DNA of 64,000 bases from Terriglobia bacterium (lineage in GTDB: Bacteria; Acidobacteriota; Terriglobia; JAIQFV01). Positions 46,918 to 56,162 of this stretch are shown piece after piece. A program made the position numbers and the translations under genes. A model generated the notes under the pieces. The model did not search any database, was not told the origin of the DNA, and was given only the letters and a program-made list of their open reading frames with translations. The stretch spans positions 84,825 to 148,824 of the forward strand of contig JAIQFV010000012.1 in NCBI GenBank assembly GCA_020073085.1. The letters run 5' to 3'. Numbering within the stretch: the stretch's first letter is position 1; each line of letters begins with the position of its first letter.

Positions 46918-47033
46918 CTGGAGCGTCAAGCGCTTTGCTCACGGAAACTTCTGGTTTCCGCCGACAAATCCCTCTGCCGCGTCATGGTCTTCTGACGCTC
47001 AGGGGATTCTCAGTCGTCGCTCCGAAACATTCG

Positions 47034-47062
47034 TTTATAGCATTTTTTGTCGGCCCCGACAA
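47034..47062 (-). promoter_or_regulatory. Candidate promoter of the SRP RNA
   Basis: On the minus strand TTGTCG and TATAAA are spaced by 17 bp, with a TG extended -10 element (TGCTATAAA). The -35 lies in a near-palindrome TTGTCGG-GG-CCGACAA. Transcription would begin about 110 bp before the SRP RNA 5' end. Confidence 0.5.
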
Positions 47063-47140
47063 GGCGGTGAAACGGAGATACCGGAATTCACCGGTAGGCA
47101 TTCCCCAACCGGCGTCGGACGGGAGAGGGTGATTTGCGGG

Positions 47141-47572
47141 ATGAAGCAAAGGCGGCTATACTGTGAGACTCATTCATTAGGATTTTTAGAGGAAGTGGGT
47201 GCACCCATGCCAGCCACCGCGGAACCTCGGACCATCTATTTCTGCAGCCAGTGCGAATCCATCAGCCGCAGTAACCGGTGTCCCCGATGTGAGAACGATC
47301 CTGCCCTGACGGAAGATGAACTGGAGGATGATCGAGGAGATGCGGACCGCAAAATGTTCGAGATCGAACTGCCCTCCCTGGAAAGGGCTGTAATCACCAT
47401 TTCCTGCCCCCATTGCGGCGATAACGCCTTCAGCAATGCCAACACCTCCTGGCACAAGAAGATTTATTCCACCCCGGGATTCGCCGTTTTTCATTGCCGC
47501 CACTGCGACCGCTTCTATCGTTACTCGCCAATCCCGCCGCAGACAACCCATTTGAAAATCGGCGGACAGTAG
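47141..47572 (+). CDS. Small multi-zinc-ribbon protein
   Basis: The 143-residue product has two or three CxxC pairs: CSQC with CPRC (~35-52), and CPHC with CRHC (~91-122). They would form two zinc ribbons around an acidic middle (LTEDELEDDRGDAD). There is no recognised domain beyond that. ATG 47141 is the best start; an in-frame GTG at 47129 and ATG at 47207 are alternatives. Zinc ribbons bind nucleic acid or protein, so no function is proposed. It stands near other zinc-ribbon genes at 47.8-49.1 kb. Confidence 0.7.
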   Translation: MKQRRLYCETHSLGFLEEVGAPMPATAEPRTIYFCSQCESISRSNRCPRCENDPALTEDELEDDRGDADRKMFEIELPSLERAVITISCPHCGDNAFSNANTSWHKKIYSTPGFAVFHCRHCDRFYRYSPIPPQTTHLKIGGQ

Positions 47573-47643
47573 ATGAACGCCGACCGGCAATCATCATCCC
47601 TCACACTCCTGATCCGGACCGGCCTAAACCATGACCAAATTCT

Positions 47644-47760
47644 ATTAGGAAGCCAGGAAACGGCGGGATCGGGCGTCGAGGGAAAGTCACCCCCCGGCGG
47701 GATCGTCAGATTCTGTTCCGATTGAGGCTTTTTACTTTCCTGTATTTCTGGCCTCCTAAT
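47644..47760. repeat. MITE-like ~115 bp element, copy 3
   Basis: The element begins ATTAGGAAGCCAGGAA and ends TTTCTGGCCTCCTAAT, and its interior matches copy 2. The left flank (CCGGACCGGCCTAAACCATGACC) resembles that of copy 2. It lies between the two zinc-ribbon genes and ends 11 bp before the stop codon of the next gene. Confidence 0.8.
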
Positions 47761-47770
47761 AACGAAACCG

Positions 47771-48184
47771 CTATCCGCCCAGGTCCCGGCTACAAAATCG
47801 GCAGACCTTCGCCGCCGCCTTGATCGTCTCCGCGCAGAAGGGACACTTCTTTGTCGCCTCCTCGCTGACCATGATGTCCTCAGCCCCGTGCCGATATTGG
47901 GATTGAAGCGATTCGATCAGTTCCTTGATCCTTTGCGCATCTTTTTTGTGATGCCCGTGACTGAAGATCGGATCGCTGCCCCCGGAGGACTCAATCCAGA
48001 TGTCCGACCAGATCAGCCCCTTCTTGATTCTCACCGAGGCCACCTTGCTGATGTTGATCGATTCCTCATCGGAGGAAAACAAAGAGCGCTTCACCTTGAT
48101 CACTTGCATCGGGGTGATTTCAATCTTGATGGGAAAAATCCGGTTCCCGCGTGTCCATCGGCAAGCTACAAATGTTTCGCTCAT
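47771..48184 (-). CDS. PH-like domain protein with C-terminal zinc ribbon
   Basis: The 137-residue protein begins with beta-rich sequence (RIFPIKIEITPMQVIKVKR... ISKVASVRIKKGLIWSD) compatible with a bacterial PH-like domain. It ends in a zinc ribbon KKCPFCAETIKAAAKVCRFC, a motif found at the ends of many small signalling or membrane-associated proteins. ATG 48184. No partner is evident; it is divergent from rpsU. Confidence 0.72.
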   Translation of the reverse strand: MSETFVACRWTRGNRIFPIKIEITPMQVIKVKRSLFSSDEESINISKVASVRIKKGLIWSDIWIESSGGSDPIFSHGHHKKDAQRIKELIESLQSQYRHGAEDIMVSEEATKKCPFCAETIKAAAKVCRFCSRDLGG

Positions 48185-48277
48185 GGCTCCCTCTTATCGG
48201 TTCGTCATCGTACGATTCATCAATCAAACATAGGCTTTCTCGAGCTGCACTCCCGTGCTAAAACGCCAAGATTCTCC

Positions 48278-48307
48278 TTGACAGTCCAAAGACAATTGAA
48301 GTAGAAG
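48278..48307 (+). promoter_or_regulatory. Candidate promoter of rpsU
   Basis: A consensus -35 TTGACA (48278-48283) is followed at 18 bp by TAGAAG (48302-48307), a fair -10. It lies 48 bp upstream of the rpsU start. Confidence 0.45.
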
Positions 48308-48354
48308 GGGTGGGTCGAATTGGTAAATCTCCCGCCAACTGGAGGTGTTGATGA

Positions 48355-48552
48355 GTGGCTGAAGTTCGACTTCAGGAAGGCGAAAGTATAGAGAATGCGC
48401 TTCGCCGGTTCAAGCGGAAAGTACAGCAGGAAGATATTATCAAAGAAGTGAAGCGTCATTCGTTTTACATGAAGCCTGGTGAAAAGAAACGCGTCAAGCA
48501 AGCGCTGGCGCGCAAGCGAAACCGGAAAAAAGCCAGGAAGGAACTCGATTAG
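48355..48552 (+). CDS. rpsU: 30S ribosomal protein bS21
   Basis: The 65-residue, very basic protein has the bS21 pattern ENALRRFKRKVQQEDIIKEVKRHSFY and a C-terminal KRNRKKARK. It starts with GTG at 48355; GGAGG lies 10 bp upstream, and the ATG four bases earlier reads to a stop after two codons. bS21 helps position the 3' end of 16S rRNA during initiation. Confidence 0.95.
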   Translation: MAEVRLQEGESIENALRRFKRKVQQEDIIKEVKRHSFYMKPGEKKRVKQALARKRNRKKARKELD

Positions 48553-48771
48553 TCACGCGTTGACCGGGGAGCGAGCCAACCACCGAAGGCTGGCCAGCCC
48601 CCGGTTTCTGGTTCGGGCAATTGAGGTGGATCCGTCGTTCGTTTCATCCGTCTGCCGTGGATGTACGATGACCGGAACGAGGTTCTGGTCTCCCCTCGTT
48701 TTACAACCTAACACACTTTTACCCAGCCGTCCGGCTAAGCAGGGGCGGCACAGGTCCTAGGGAGTTCCCCC

Positions 48772-49080
48772 ATGGAGTACCACGATCGAACGCTGGTGTG
48801 TGTGGAGTGTCATCAAGAGTTCGTTTTTACGGCCGGTGAACAGCTTTTTTATCACGACAAGAATTTCAAGAATGAACCCAAGCGGTGCAAGACCTGTAAG
48901 GCAAAGCGCGCCAACGTGGGGGGTACCACCGGGGCGCGAGTAGAGACTCAAACGGTGTGTTCACAATGCGGACGCCAAACGACTGTGCCCTTCAAGCCCA
49001 CGCAGGGCAGGCCGGTCTACTGTCGCGAGTGTTTCCAGCAGCGCCGGAGCTCAATCTCCCCCTCTCCAGCCAGCACTTAA
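48772..49080 (+). CDS. Zinc-ribbon protein (CxxC-x-CxxC repeats)
   Basis: The 102-residue product has two zinc ribbons. The first is VCVECHQEF with CKTCKAKR (~10-44), the second VCSQCGRQTTVPFKPTQGRPVYCRECF (~62-90). The second is a well-known ribbon found in many bacterial proteins of unknown role, often paired with the first. ATG 48772 with AGGGAG upstream. It lies 219 bp downstream of rpsU; a function in translation or RNA binding is only a guess. Confidence 0.8.
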   Translation: MEYHDRTLVCVECHQEFVFTAGEQLFYHDKNFKNEPKRCKTCKAKRANVGGTTGARVETQTVCSQCGRQTTVPFKPTQGRPVYCRECFQQRRSSISPSPAST

Positions 49081-49596
49081 TTGCCCCTGAGCAAACCAGC
49101 GGGGTGAATCGCCAGGCCGGCAAGCCTGCCGACCGCACGAGAAGTTCGTTTGCGGGCTTGCTGGCAGGAAGAATGACCTTCGCGCCCCGACCCGCATGAA
49201 TGAAGTTCCGTGGCCTTTTCTGGATGGTCACTTTCCCCCAATCTCTCTGAATACTGTCTCTCGCATTTCGTGGGTGTCGCCTTGTTTATCCCGGATCCCG
49301 AAGTTGAAGGCGATGAAGGGAGTCGGGCGAAGATTGGAATCACGTCTTTGACAGAGATCAGGCAGGCGGGCAGAAGCGGCCTTCGGTCTTGTGGCTGGAC
49401 GGGCGAGATGGAGTCAGGCATGGGAGAGGTGTCGGATTGGGCCCGAAGGGCTCCCAGAATGTGGCCCCGTCTGTCGAAGATCCGCCGTGGCGGGAGCCCC
49501 GCGCTTTTTCTTTCTGCGGGGCGAAAGAAAGGCTGTGGCTTACCATCGACCCGTGACCGCATCGAACGCAGTTTACCTCACGTTTTCCTTACGCCA
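49081..49596. other. Intergenic stretch with partial repeat copy
   Basis: Fragments of the ~540 bp element are visible: CCCGGATCCCGAAGTTGAAGGCGATG (about 49290-49316) resembles one end, and AGCCCCGCGCTTTTTCTTTCTGCGGGGCG (about 49496-49524) matches the block near 7503-7530. The remainder is unremarkable. Confidence 0.6.
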
Positions 49597-50634
49597 CTAC
49601 CCTCGAGCGGCCGCAGTTTTCCGGGCAAGCGCCTGGACCGCCGTAATGGCCGTCACGTTCACAATGTCGTCGGGGGAGCATCCGCGCGAAAGATCATTGG
49701 CCGGTTTGTTAAGCCCTTGTAGCATGGGGCCGATGGCCGCTGCCCCCGCCAGCCGCTCCGTCAATTTGTACGCAATGTTTCCCGAATTCAGGTCGGGGAA
49801 GACCAGTGTGTTGGCGCGGCCTTTCACCACACTGGTGGGAGCCTTGGAGGCGGCGATCCTCGGGATGAGCGCTGCATCCACCTGGAGTTCACCATCAATC
49901 ACCAGGTGTGGAGCGCGCACCTTGGCGGTCCGCACCGCTTCGATGACCTTATCAATCAAAGGGTCTGCTGCGCTTCCCTTGGTCGAGAAGGCCAGCAAAG
50001 CGACCCGCGGTTCGACCTCCAAAAAAGTTCGGGCACTTTCTGCGGCGGCAATGGCAATGTCCGCCAATTGCGTTGCATTGGGATTGGGGACGACCGCGCA
50101 ATCCGAGTAGACGAGCGCCCCCTCGACGCCGAAATCGGAGCGCGAAACGGCGGCGTTCTCCGGCAGCACCATCAAGAAGAAGCTGGAGACAATGGAGCAT
50201 CCGGGGGCGGGGCCAATGCACCGGAGGGCCGCCCGCACGGTGTGCGCCGTCGTATGGCTCGCCCCGCCGACCGTCCCATCCGCCTCGGCCGTGCGCACCA
50301 TCATCGCCGCGAAGAACATCGGATCCTGCATGTCCTTTTCGGCCTCCTCCTGCGTCGTCCCCTTGGCTCGCCGTCCCTCATAATAAATTTCCACGAATTT
50401 CCTGGTGAGCGGGGAGCGTTGGGGCGAGACGAGGTGTGCCGCGTCGATGTTGACGCGGATCTGTTGGGCGCGGGCGCGGATGGCCGCTTCATCGCCGATA
50501 ATGGTCAGGCGCGCCAGTTTTTCATCCAGGATCTTCTCGGCGGCGCGCAACGTTCGATCGTCTTCCCCTTCCGAGAGGACCATGTGTTGAGGGTTCTCCC
50601 GGGCTCGGGCCTTAACTCGATTGATGATGTCCAT
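49597..50634 (-). CDS. pta: Phosphate acetyltransferase
   Basis: The 345-residue enzyme interconverts acetyl-CoA and acetyl-phosphate. Family segments include [31 protein letters not shown], the catalytic-site Ser/Arg area [17 protein letters not shown] and [13 protein letters not shown] near the C-terminus. Length fits the short Pta class without regulatory N-terminus. No ackA is next to it; instead it is the last gene of an apparent operon with a histidine kinase, NtrC-type regulator and TPR protein. It begins 16 bases before the TPR stop. Confidence 0.94.
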   Translation of the reverse strand: MDIINRVKARARENPQHMVLSEGEDDRTLRAAEKILDEKLARLTIIGDEAAIRARAQQIRVNIDAAHLVSPQRSPLTRKFVEIYYEGRRAKGTTQEEAEKDMQDPMFFAAMMVRTAEADGTVGGASHTTAHTVRAALRCIGPAPGCSIVSSFFLMVLPENAAVSRSDFGVEGALVYSDCAVVPNPNATQLADIAIAAAESARTFLEVEPRVALLAFSTKGSAADPLIDKVIEAVRTAKVRAPHLVIDGELQVDAALIPRIAASKAPTSVVKGRANTLVFPDLNSGNIAYKLTERLAGAAAIGPMLQGLNKPANDLSRGCSPDDIVNVTAITAVQALARKTAAARG

Positions 50635-50649
50635 GATTTATGGGATTCC

Positions 50650-51726
50650 TTAAGGATTGGAATGATTCCGTTTCTGTCGAACGCGATCCAGGGCGGATTG
50701 TGATTCTTTGCTGGGAGCCAACGTGTTGGCCTGAAGATAGGCGGCCTCGGCAGCCTCCAGTTTGTTTTGCTTTTCGAGTACAAATCCCAGGATGGAAAAC
50801 AGCGAGGGTTCCTGGGTCATGCTTTGAGCCGCTTTGGTCAGGGCGGCCTCGGCTTCCGGAAGTTGTGAATTGAAGGCGTAGGCCTGCCCCAGATCAAATT
50901 GCAGGGCCGCCGACTCGGGCTGAAGGTCGGCTGCCCGTTTAAGAAACGAGACGGCTTCAGGATACCGCTTCAAGGCCAGAGCGGATCGCCCCGCCAGCAA
51001 AAGCGCTTCCGGGCCGGCGGGCGGTTTGTCGACCAATTTCTGTGCCAGGCGGAGGGCTTCTGTCAGTCCTTTGTTCTTTTCCCTCGCCTCCGTCTGGGAG
51101 ACCGCCTTGGCAAAATAGGTTTGGGCGAGATACAACGCGGCCTGTTGGTCCTCAGGATTCAATGTCGTGGCCCCCTTCAGCGCCGCAATCGCCTCGTCGT
51201 ATTTCTGAAGATGATAATAAGCGATTCCCAGTTGCGCCTGCAGCGTCGCATTGCGGGGATTTGAATCCGCGGCTGCCTTGAGTTCAGGGAGCGCCTGGGC
51301 ATAGTCCTGCTGGTTGAACAGGGCCGCGGCCCGCAAAGTTTTCAGCTTGTCGAGATCGGACGCTTCGGTCGCATTCGCCGTCGCCGTCGCAATCGCGGCA
51401 TTGAGCTCGGTATACTTTTGTGCATCGAAGTAGGCCTGGGCCAGGGCCAGCGAGATCTGGAAGTTCTTCCCGTCAAGCGTTTGGGCCTTCTTCAGGGACT
51501 CGATCGCCTTGTCATAGTTCTTCAGCCGCGCCCAGCACAGCCCCACGATGTAATGGCCCTGGACATAATTTGGATCGGCACGCAACTCCTCCTCGTATTC
51601 CTGGATGGCCTGCTCATACTTGCCCTGGGCGAAGAAACTGGCGCCTTTGATGAAATCGGCGCGTCCAAGGGCAGGAACCGCCAGCACACCGAGGCAGAGG
51701 AGGGGGAGCAGCAGACGGATCTTCAT
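50650..51726 (-). CDS. Exported TPR-repeat protein
   Basis: The 358-residue protein has a signal peptide (LLLPLLCLGVLAVPALGRA) then about nine tetratricopeptide repeats, each with the W/L-G-Y-A-P pattern (for example AKYEQAIQEYEEELRADPNY and KNYDKAIESLKKAQTLDG). TPR solenoids mediate protein-protein contacts, here in the periplasm or at the inner membrane. Its place between the regulator and Pta genes suggests co-expression, not a defined function. No catalytic domain. Confidence 0.88.
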   Translation of the reverse strand: MKIRLLLPLLCLGVLAVPALGRADFIKGASFFAQGKYEQAIQEYEEELRADPNYVQGHYIVGLCWARLKNYDKAIESLKKAQTLDGKNFQISLALAQAYFDAQKYTELNAAIATATANATEASDLDKLKTLRAAALFNQQDYAQALPELKAAADSNPRNATLQAQLGIAYYHLQKYDEAIAALKGATTLNPEDQQAALYLAQTYFAKAVSQTEAREKNKGLTEALRLAQKLVDKPPAGPEALLLAGRSALALKRYPEAVSFLKRAADLQPESAALQFDLGQAYAFNSQLPEAEAALTKAAQSMTQEPSLFSILGFVLEKQNKLEAAEAAYLQANTLAPSKESQSALDRVRQKRNHSNP

Positions 51727-51787
51727 CGCAGACCCATTCTAGGGAATGGAATCGTTGAAATCAAGGAGAGTTCTCTGCGGGAAGGGG

Positions 51788-53191
51788 TCAGTTTTCTTTC
51801 TTGCGTTTGATTTCGATGGCGAGGCGTTTGATCTTCTGATTCAGGGTGGACAGCGGGACTCCCAGCTTTTCAGCCGCGTTGGTCTGGCTCCAACCGGTCT
51901 TCTCCAGGGTTTCCAGGATGACCTGTCGCTCCACAGAATCAAGAATCTCGAAGAGCGTGGCATTTTCCTTGAGCGCGACACTGCGCAGCATCCGTGTCCC
52001 GGGGATACTGGATTCAAAAATGGACTCCGGCAACAGGGCCACATCGACCGATTCCGAGGTGCTGAGGACGACGGCCCGCTCCACCGCATTTTCCAGTTCG
52101 CGGACATTGCCGGGCCAGTGGTAGTCCATCAATACCTTCAGTGCCTCCGGCGTGAACCGGACCGGGGCCTTGGCATTGTCCTGGCAGTACTTCTGAATAA
52201 AGTGCTCCACCAACAAGGGGATATCTTCCTTCCGCTCGCGCAGGGGGGGCAACTGGATACTAATGACGTTGAGCCGATAATACAGGTCCTCTCGAAACTT
52301 CCCCTGCGTGACCAGACCCTTGAGATCTTCATTGGTGGCGGCGATGATGCGGACATCCACCTTGATGGTGTCGATTCCGCCCAGGTGCATGAACTCGCGC
52401 TCCTGGATCACGCGAAGCAACTTGGCCTGGGTTTCCAATCCCACCAGGCCGATCTCGTCGAAAAAGATCGTCCCGGTATCCGCCACCTCGAACAACCCTT
52501 TCTTGGCAGCGATGGCGCTGGTGAAGGCCCCTCTCTCGTGGCCGAACAAATTGGATTCAAGCAGGTCGGCCGGCAAGGACCCTGTATTGACGGGGACGAA
52601 GGGTCGCTCGGCGCGCGGCGAAATCGAGTGGATGGCCTTGGCGATCAATTCCTTGCCCGTGCCGCTTTCGCCCTGCACCAGAATGGTGGAGCGCGACGGG
52701 GCCACCTGCGAGACGAGGTCGAAGATCTTCAACATCCGCTCGCTCTTGCCCACGATGTTGGGGAAGTTGTACCGCTCTTTGAACGCCCGCTTCAGCTGGA
52801 GGTTTTCAATGAAGAGCTGGCGTTGCCGGACGGCGTTTTCGATGTCGATGAGGAGCTTTTCATTGTCCCAGGGCTTGGTGATGAAATCGTTGGCGCCCGC
52901 CTTGATCGCGGCGACCGCGTTCTCCACCGAGCCGAACGCCGTAATCATGACGACGGCGAGGTTGTGATCCATGGTCCGGATTTCCTTGAGGACCTCCAAT
53001 CCGTTCTTTCCCGGCATCATCACATCCAGCAACACCACGTCATAGCTTTTTTCCCGAATCCGCAGCAGGCCCGGATCTCCCGCCTCCGCTTCATCGACCG
53101 CGTATCCTTCCGCGGTCAGCAGCACCTGCAGGGATTCGCGGATTTCCGCTTCGTCGTCAATGACCAGGATGTTCGCTTTTTCGGAAGACAT
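51788..53191 (-). CDS. NtrC-family sigma54-dependent response regulator
   Basis: The 467-residue regulator has a receiver domain (1-~125; phospho-acceptor Asp in VVLLDVMMPGKNG), a sigma54-interaction AAA+ domain (Walker A GESGTGKE, Walker B GTIFFDEIG) and a Fis-type C-terminal HTH (TNAAEKLGVPLSTLNQKI). The sigma54-contact loop reads GAFTSA where the usual motif is GAFTGA. It activates sigma54 promoters on phosphorylation, presumably by the kinase encoded 31 bp upstream in the same direction. No target promoter is visible in the window. Confidence 0.95.
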   Translation of the reverse strand: MSSEKANILVIDDEAEIRESLQVLLTAEGYAVDEAEAGDPGLLRIREKSYDVVLLDVMMPGKNGLEVLKEIRTMDHNLAVVMITAFGSVENAVAAIKAGANDFITKPWDNEKLLIDIENAVRQRQLFIENLQLKRAFKERYNFPNIVGKSERMLKIFDLVSQVAPSRSTILVQGESGTGKELIAKAIHSISPRAERPFVPVNTGSLPADLLESNLFGHERGAFTSAIAAKKGLFEVADTGTIFFDEIGLVGLETQAKLLRVIQEREFMHLGGIDTIKVDVRIIAATNEDLKGLVTQGKFREDLYYRLNVISIQLPPLRERKEDIPLLVEHFIQKYCQDNAKAPVRFTPEALKVLMDYHWPGNVRELENAVERAVVLSTSESVDVALLPESIFESSIPGTRMLRSVALKENATLFEILDSVERQVILETLEKTGWSQTNAAEKLGVPLSTLNQKIKRLAIEIKRKKEN

Positions 53192-53222
53192 ACGATGTGA
53201 TGGTGAAGCCGCTGCCGGAGGA

Positions 53223-56162
53223 TCAGACGTTGACGACTCTCTCTAATGAAGATTTAGGATGTAGGGCCGGAAACTCCAGGGTGAAACGGGTGCCGCGCCC
53301 CGGCTGGCTCTCCACGTCAATTTTCCCGGAATGCTCTTGAATGATGCCATAGCTGACGGAAAGGCCCAGCCCGGTGCCGCGCCCGGTTTTTGTGGTGAAG
53401 AAGGGATCGTAGATTTTTTTCAGATGCTCGGGTGAAATGCCCGACCCGGTATCGGCCACCTCAATGACCACCTCGGAGTTCCGCGCCTGCGTACTCACTG
53501 TCAGGATGCCGCCCTGCACCATGGCGTCCTTGGCATTGAGGAACAGATTCAAGAACACCTGCTGGAGCTTGCCCCCATTGGCCTGGATGGGGGGCAATTC
53601 CCCGTCCAGATTCCTCTCCACAGCCACCTTCGCCGTCCGGAACTGATGGTCCAGCAGGGAAAGCGTTTCCGTGATGATCTTGTTGCAGTCCACTTCGGCG
53701 TATTGCGTGCCGCTGGTCCGCGAGAAACTCAGCAACGCGTTCACGATCTCCGAGGCTCGAAACGACTGTTTGATGATCTTGTCGACGATCTTCATCTTGG
53801 GATCGTCCGTCTTCAATTGCTTCTGGAGCATCTGGGTGTAACTCGAAATGACCGCCAGGGGCGTGTTGACTTCATGCGCCACGCCGGCCGCCAGCAGACC
53901 GATCGAGGTCAGTTTCTCCGACTGCATCAGCTGGTCCTCGAGGGAGGCGCGGTCCGTCACGTCGTCAAAGAGGATCAACTTCCCTTTGATACTGTTGTCG
54001 CGGCTGATCAGCGGCGTCACAGCGATGTTCACCATGCGCCACGCGGCCTCTTCGCCATGGGAGTCTCCGTTCCCTCCCGGAATCCCCATCCTTGCAGGAG
54101 CCCTCAAATTGAACCGGTAGATTCGCGCGATGGAATCTTCTCCCCCGGTGGTGCTTCCCAGGGCCGCCGTGGCCACACTGCTGTTGTACACCCGCTGAAT
54201 GGCCCGAAGCAGATCCTGCGAAAAGACCTCTTTAAGCGGACGGCGTAGGGCCTGAGACCTCGGAACGCCATAGAAGCGCTCCATCTGGGAGTTCCAGGAT
54301 TCGATCCGGTCCTCCAGGTCCGTCGTCAGGATGCCGACGTTGATGGACTCCACGATGTTCTCCAGGAAGTCCTTCAGGCGCTGCGCCTCAGTCGCCTCCT
54401 GCTCCAGCGACTGGTACAGCTGCGCGTTTTCAACGGCGATCCCGACATAACCCGCGATGGTCTGCAACAGCTCGAAATCCTCGCTCGAAAGAAAATCGCC
54501 CTGGAGGGTCTTGCCGAGGCCGATCACCGCGATAATGGAGTCCTTCACCACACACGGCAGGTAATAGTTGAGGTCCAACTGCCTCAGCGTGGCGTGCACC
54601 TCAGGCTTCTCCTTCAACAGCGACTTGAAATTTTCGTAAAAGAGATAGCCCCGCCGTAACTCGGGCCGGTCGGGTGACAAGAAACTGAGATTCACGTTCG
54701 AAATATCGCGGATCCCCAATGCCTTCGCCACTTCAAAGGGTGCCGCGGCGGAATCCTTTCGCAGGAAAATTGCAATCTTGTTCACCAGCAAGGTTTGAGA
54801 GATTCGCTCCACCACAGAGTTCAACATGCGCTCCAGGTGGACCTCGGAACTCAGCGCGCGGCCGAACTCAATCATCGTGGTCCGGTAATCGTAACGCTCC
54901 TGGTAAAAGAACTTGTCGAGGCGCACCTGGATCCAGTTGCGGACGGGGGCAAACAAGAAGGCCGCGACCACCGTCGTCACGACACTCACCACGCGCGATC
55001 CGGCAATCGCATTGCTGAACATAATGCCGATCGCCGCCACCACCGCGAAATAGAGGCCTACAATCATCAGGGTGGCCAGTGTGTAAGCGGCCCCCTGTTT
55101 GAAAATAATGTCCACATCCATCAATCGATAACGGATGATGGCATATCCGAACGTCAGCGGGATCAGGATCAGCGGAAGAACGGAAAGGTTCATCCACAGG
55201 GTGGGGAGATGTCCCAGGAAATAGGGCACCGCATACCCGATCGAAAAGGGGACCACGGCCGCCACTGCGCCCGGCGTAATCCACTTCATCTGCTGCTTCA
55301 ACTCGGGCGTATCGGCGCGGCGATAGGTGTCGACCAGGCTCGCCGTTCCAACCAGAAAATAAATGGCGGAATAGAGGATGTCGACCCGGTCGAGAAGCCA
55401 CCGCTCCGGCAGAGTAAAGCCCGAGGAGAAAAAGGTGCCCGTGACAAACAGGATTTGAAAGCCCACCAGGACCAGCGCCGGAACGTACAGGAAAGCGAGC
55501 AGGAACTTTCGCGATTCCAGGACTTTCTTGTACCGGGGAAAAGACAGACAGAAGTGCACGAACAGGGGAGGCTGCAACAGCAAAGCCGCCGAATTGGCCC
55601 AGTAGATACACCAGTCGAAAAGATTGAGCTTCCCGGTGTAGGAAAACGCGTACAGAACAAACGAGGCCACGCAAAAGACATAAAAAAGCGTCGCCCGAGG
55701 GGCTTCCCACCGCCTGACAAAAATGAAAATTCCGATCAGGAGATACAAAAAGCCAATAATCTCTAAATAGAATTTTAATGAGGCCCGCGTGTCCTGCGGC
55801 GCCACAATGACCCGCGAATCGATGGGAACGCCTTCCCGGATGAGGTGATAGTTGGCCTTGCTCCAGGTGCCCAGCCGGAACAGCTGCTGGGTCACATCAA
55901 TCGCATCCGCCACCTGGTGCCCTTCAATGGAAACCAGGATGTCTCCAGCCCGGATCCCTGCCTTGTCTCCCGGTCCTGCTGGTTCCACGATCCAGGCTTC
56001 GATCCCCTTCTCTGAATCTCTCCACGAAACTCCGTCGTCGGGGGCAATCCAGGCATTCAACTCCGCCCGCTTGATGAAATTGATCACACCAAACACAATC
56101 ACCGACACGGTGATCAGCGCGATCACAACGGACTTGAACGAAAATGGGACGATTCGTGTCAT
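53223..56162 (-). CDS. Hybrid-domain sensor histidine kinase with PDZ, membrane and GAF/PAS regions
   Basis: The 979-residue kinase begins with a signal anchor and a PDZ-like region (IEAWIVEPAGPGDKAGIRAGDILVSIEG, ~45-90). About seven membrane helices follow (~120-380), then GAF (~430-590) and PAS (~600-700) sensor regions. The kinase core has an H-box AAGVAHEVNTPLAVISSY (~765) and HATPase boxes DTGSGISPEH and GTGLGLSVSYGI. No receiver domain. The PDZ at the N-terminus suggests it senses something at the cell envelope. It is followed by its regulator gene after 31 bp, so it probably phosphorylates that NtrC-like protein. Confidence 0.95.
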   Translation of the reverse strand: MTRIVPFSFKSVVIALITVSVIVFGVINFIKRAELNAWIAPDDGVSWRDSEKGIEAWIVEPAGPGDKAGIRAGDILVSIEGHQVADAIDVTQQLFRLGTWSKANYHLIREGVPIDSRVIVAPQDTRASLKFYLEIIGFLYLLIGIFIFVRRWEAPRATLFYVFCVASFVLYAFSYTGKLNLFDWCIYWANSAALLLQPPLFVHFCLSFPRYKKVLESRKFLLAFLYVPALVLVGFQILFVTGTFFSSGFTLPERWLLDRVDILYSAIYFLVGTASLVDTYRRADTPELKQQMKWITPGAVAAVVPFSIGYAVPYFLGHLPTLWMNLSVLPLILIPLTFGYAIIRYRLMDVDIIFKQGAAYTLATLMIVGLYFAVVAAIGIMFSNAIAGSRVVSVVTTVVAAFLFAPVRNWIQVRLDKFFYQERYDYRTTMIEFGRALSSEVHLERMLNSVVERISQTLLVNKIAIFLRKDSAAAPFEVAKALGIRDISNVNLSFLSPDRPELRRGYLFYENFKSLLKEKPEVHATLRQLDLNYYLPCVVKDSIIAVIGLGKTLQGDFLSSEDFELLQTIAGYVGIAVENAQLYQSLEQEATEAQRLKDFLENIVESINVGILTTDLEDRIESWNSQMERFYGVPRSQALRRPLKEVFSQDLLRAIQRVYNSSVATAALGSTTGGEDSIARIYRFNLRAPARMGIPGGNGDSHGEEAAWRMVNIAVTPLISRDNSIKGKLILFDDVTDRASLEDQLMQSEKLTSIGLLAAGVAHEVNTPLAVISSYTQMLQKQLKTDDPKMKIVDKIIKQSFRASEIVNALLSFSRTSGTQYAEVDCNKIITETLSLLDHQFRTAKVAVERNLDGELPPIQANGGKLQQVFLNLFLNAKDAMVQGGILTVSTQARNSEVVIEVADTGSGISPEHLKKIYDPFFTTKTGRGTGLGLSVSYGIIQEHSGKIDVESQPGRGTRFTLEFPALHPKSSLERVVNV

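Larger units (their letters stand above)
46619..47140. other. Control region of ffs and dnaX
   Basis: This gap carries, read on the minus strand, a promoter candidate (47034-47062), the SRP RNA, a hairpin with T-run (46743-46787) and an inverted heptamer repeat (46658-46734) before dnaX. On the plus strand I see no promoter I would trust for the zinc-ribbon gene that starts at 47141. Confidence 0.7.

Noticed and set aside
46917..47030. Alu domain of a large SRP RNA
   Set aside because: The sequence on both sides of the 4.5S hairpin lacks the conserved Alu motifs, so the short form is more likely.
46935..47132. ORF over the ffs promoter region on the plus strand
   Set aside because: It covers the control region and has no ribosome binding site or family features.
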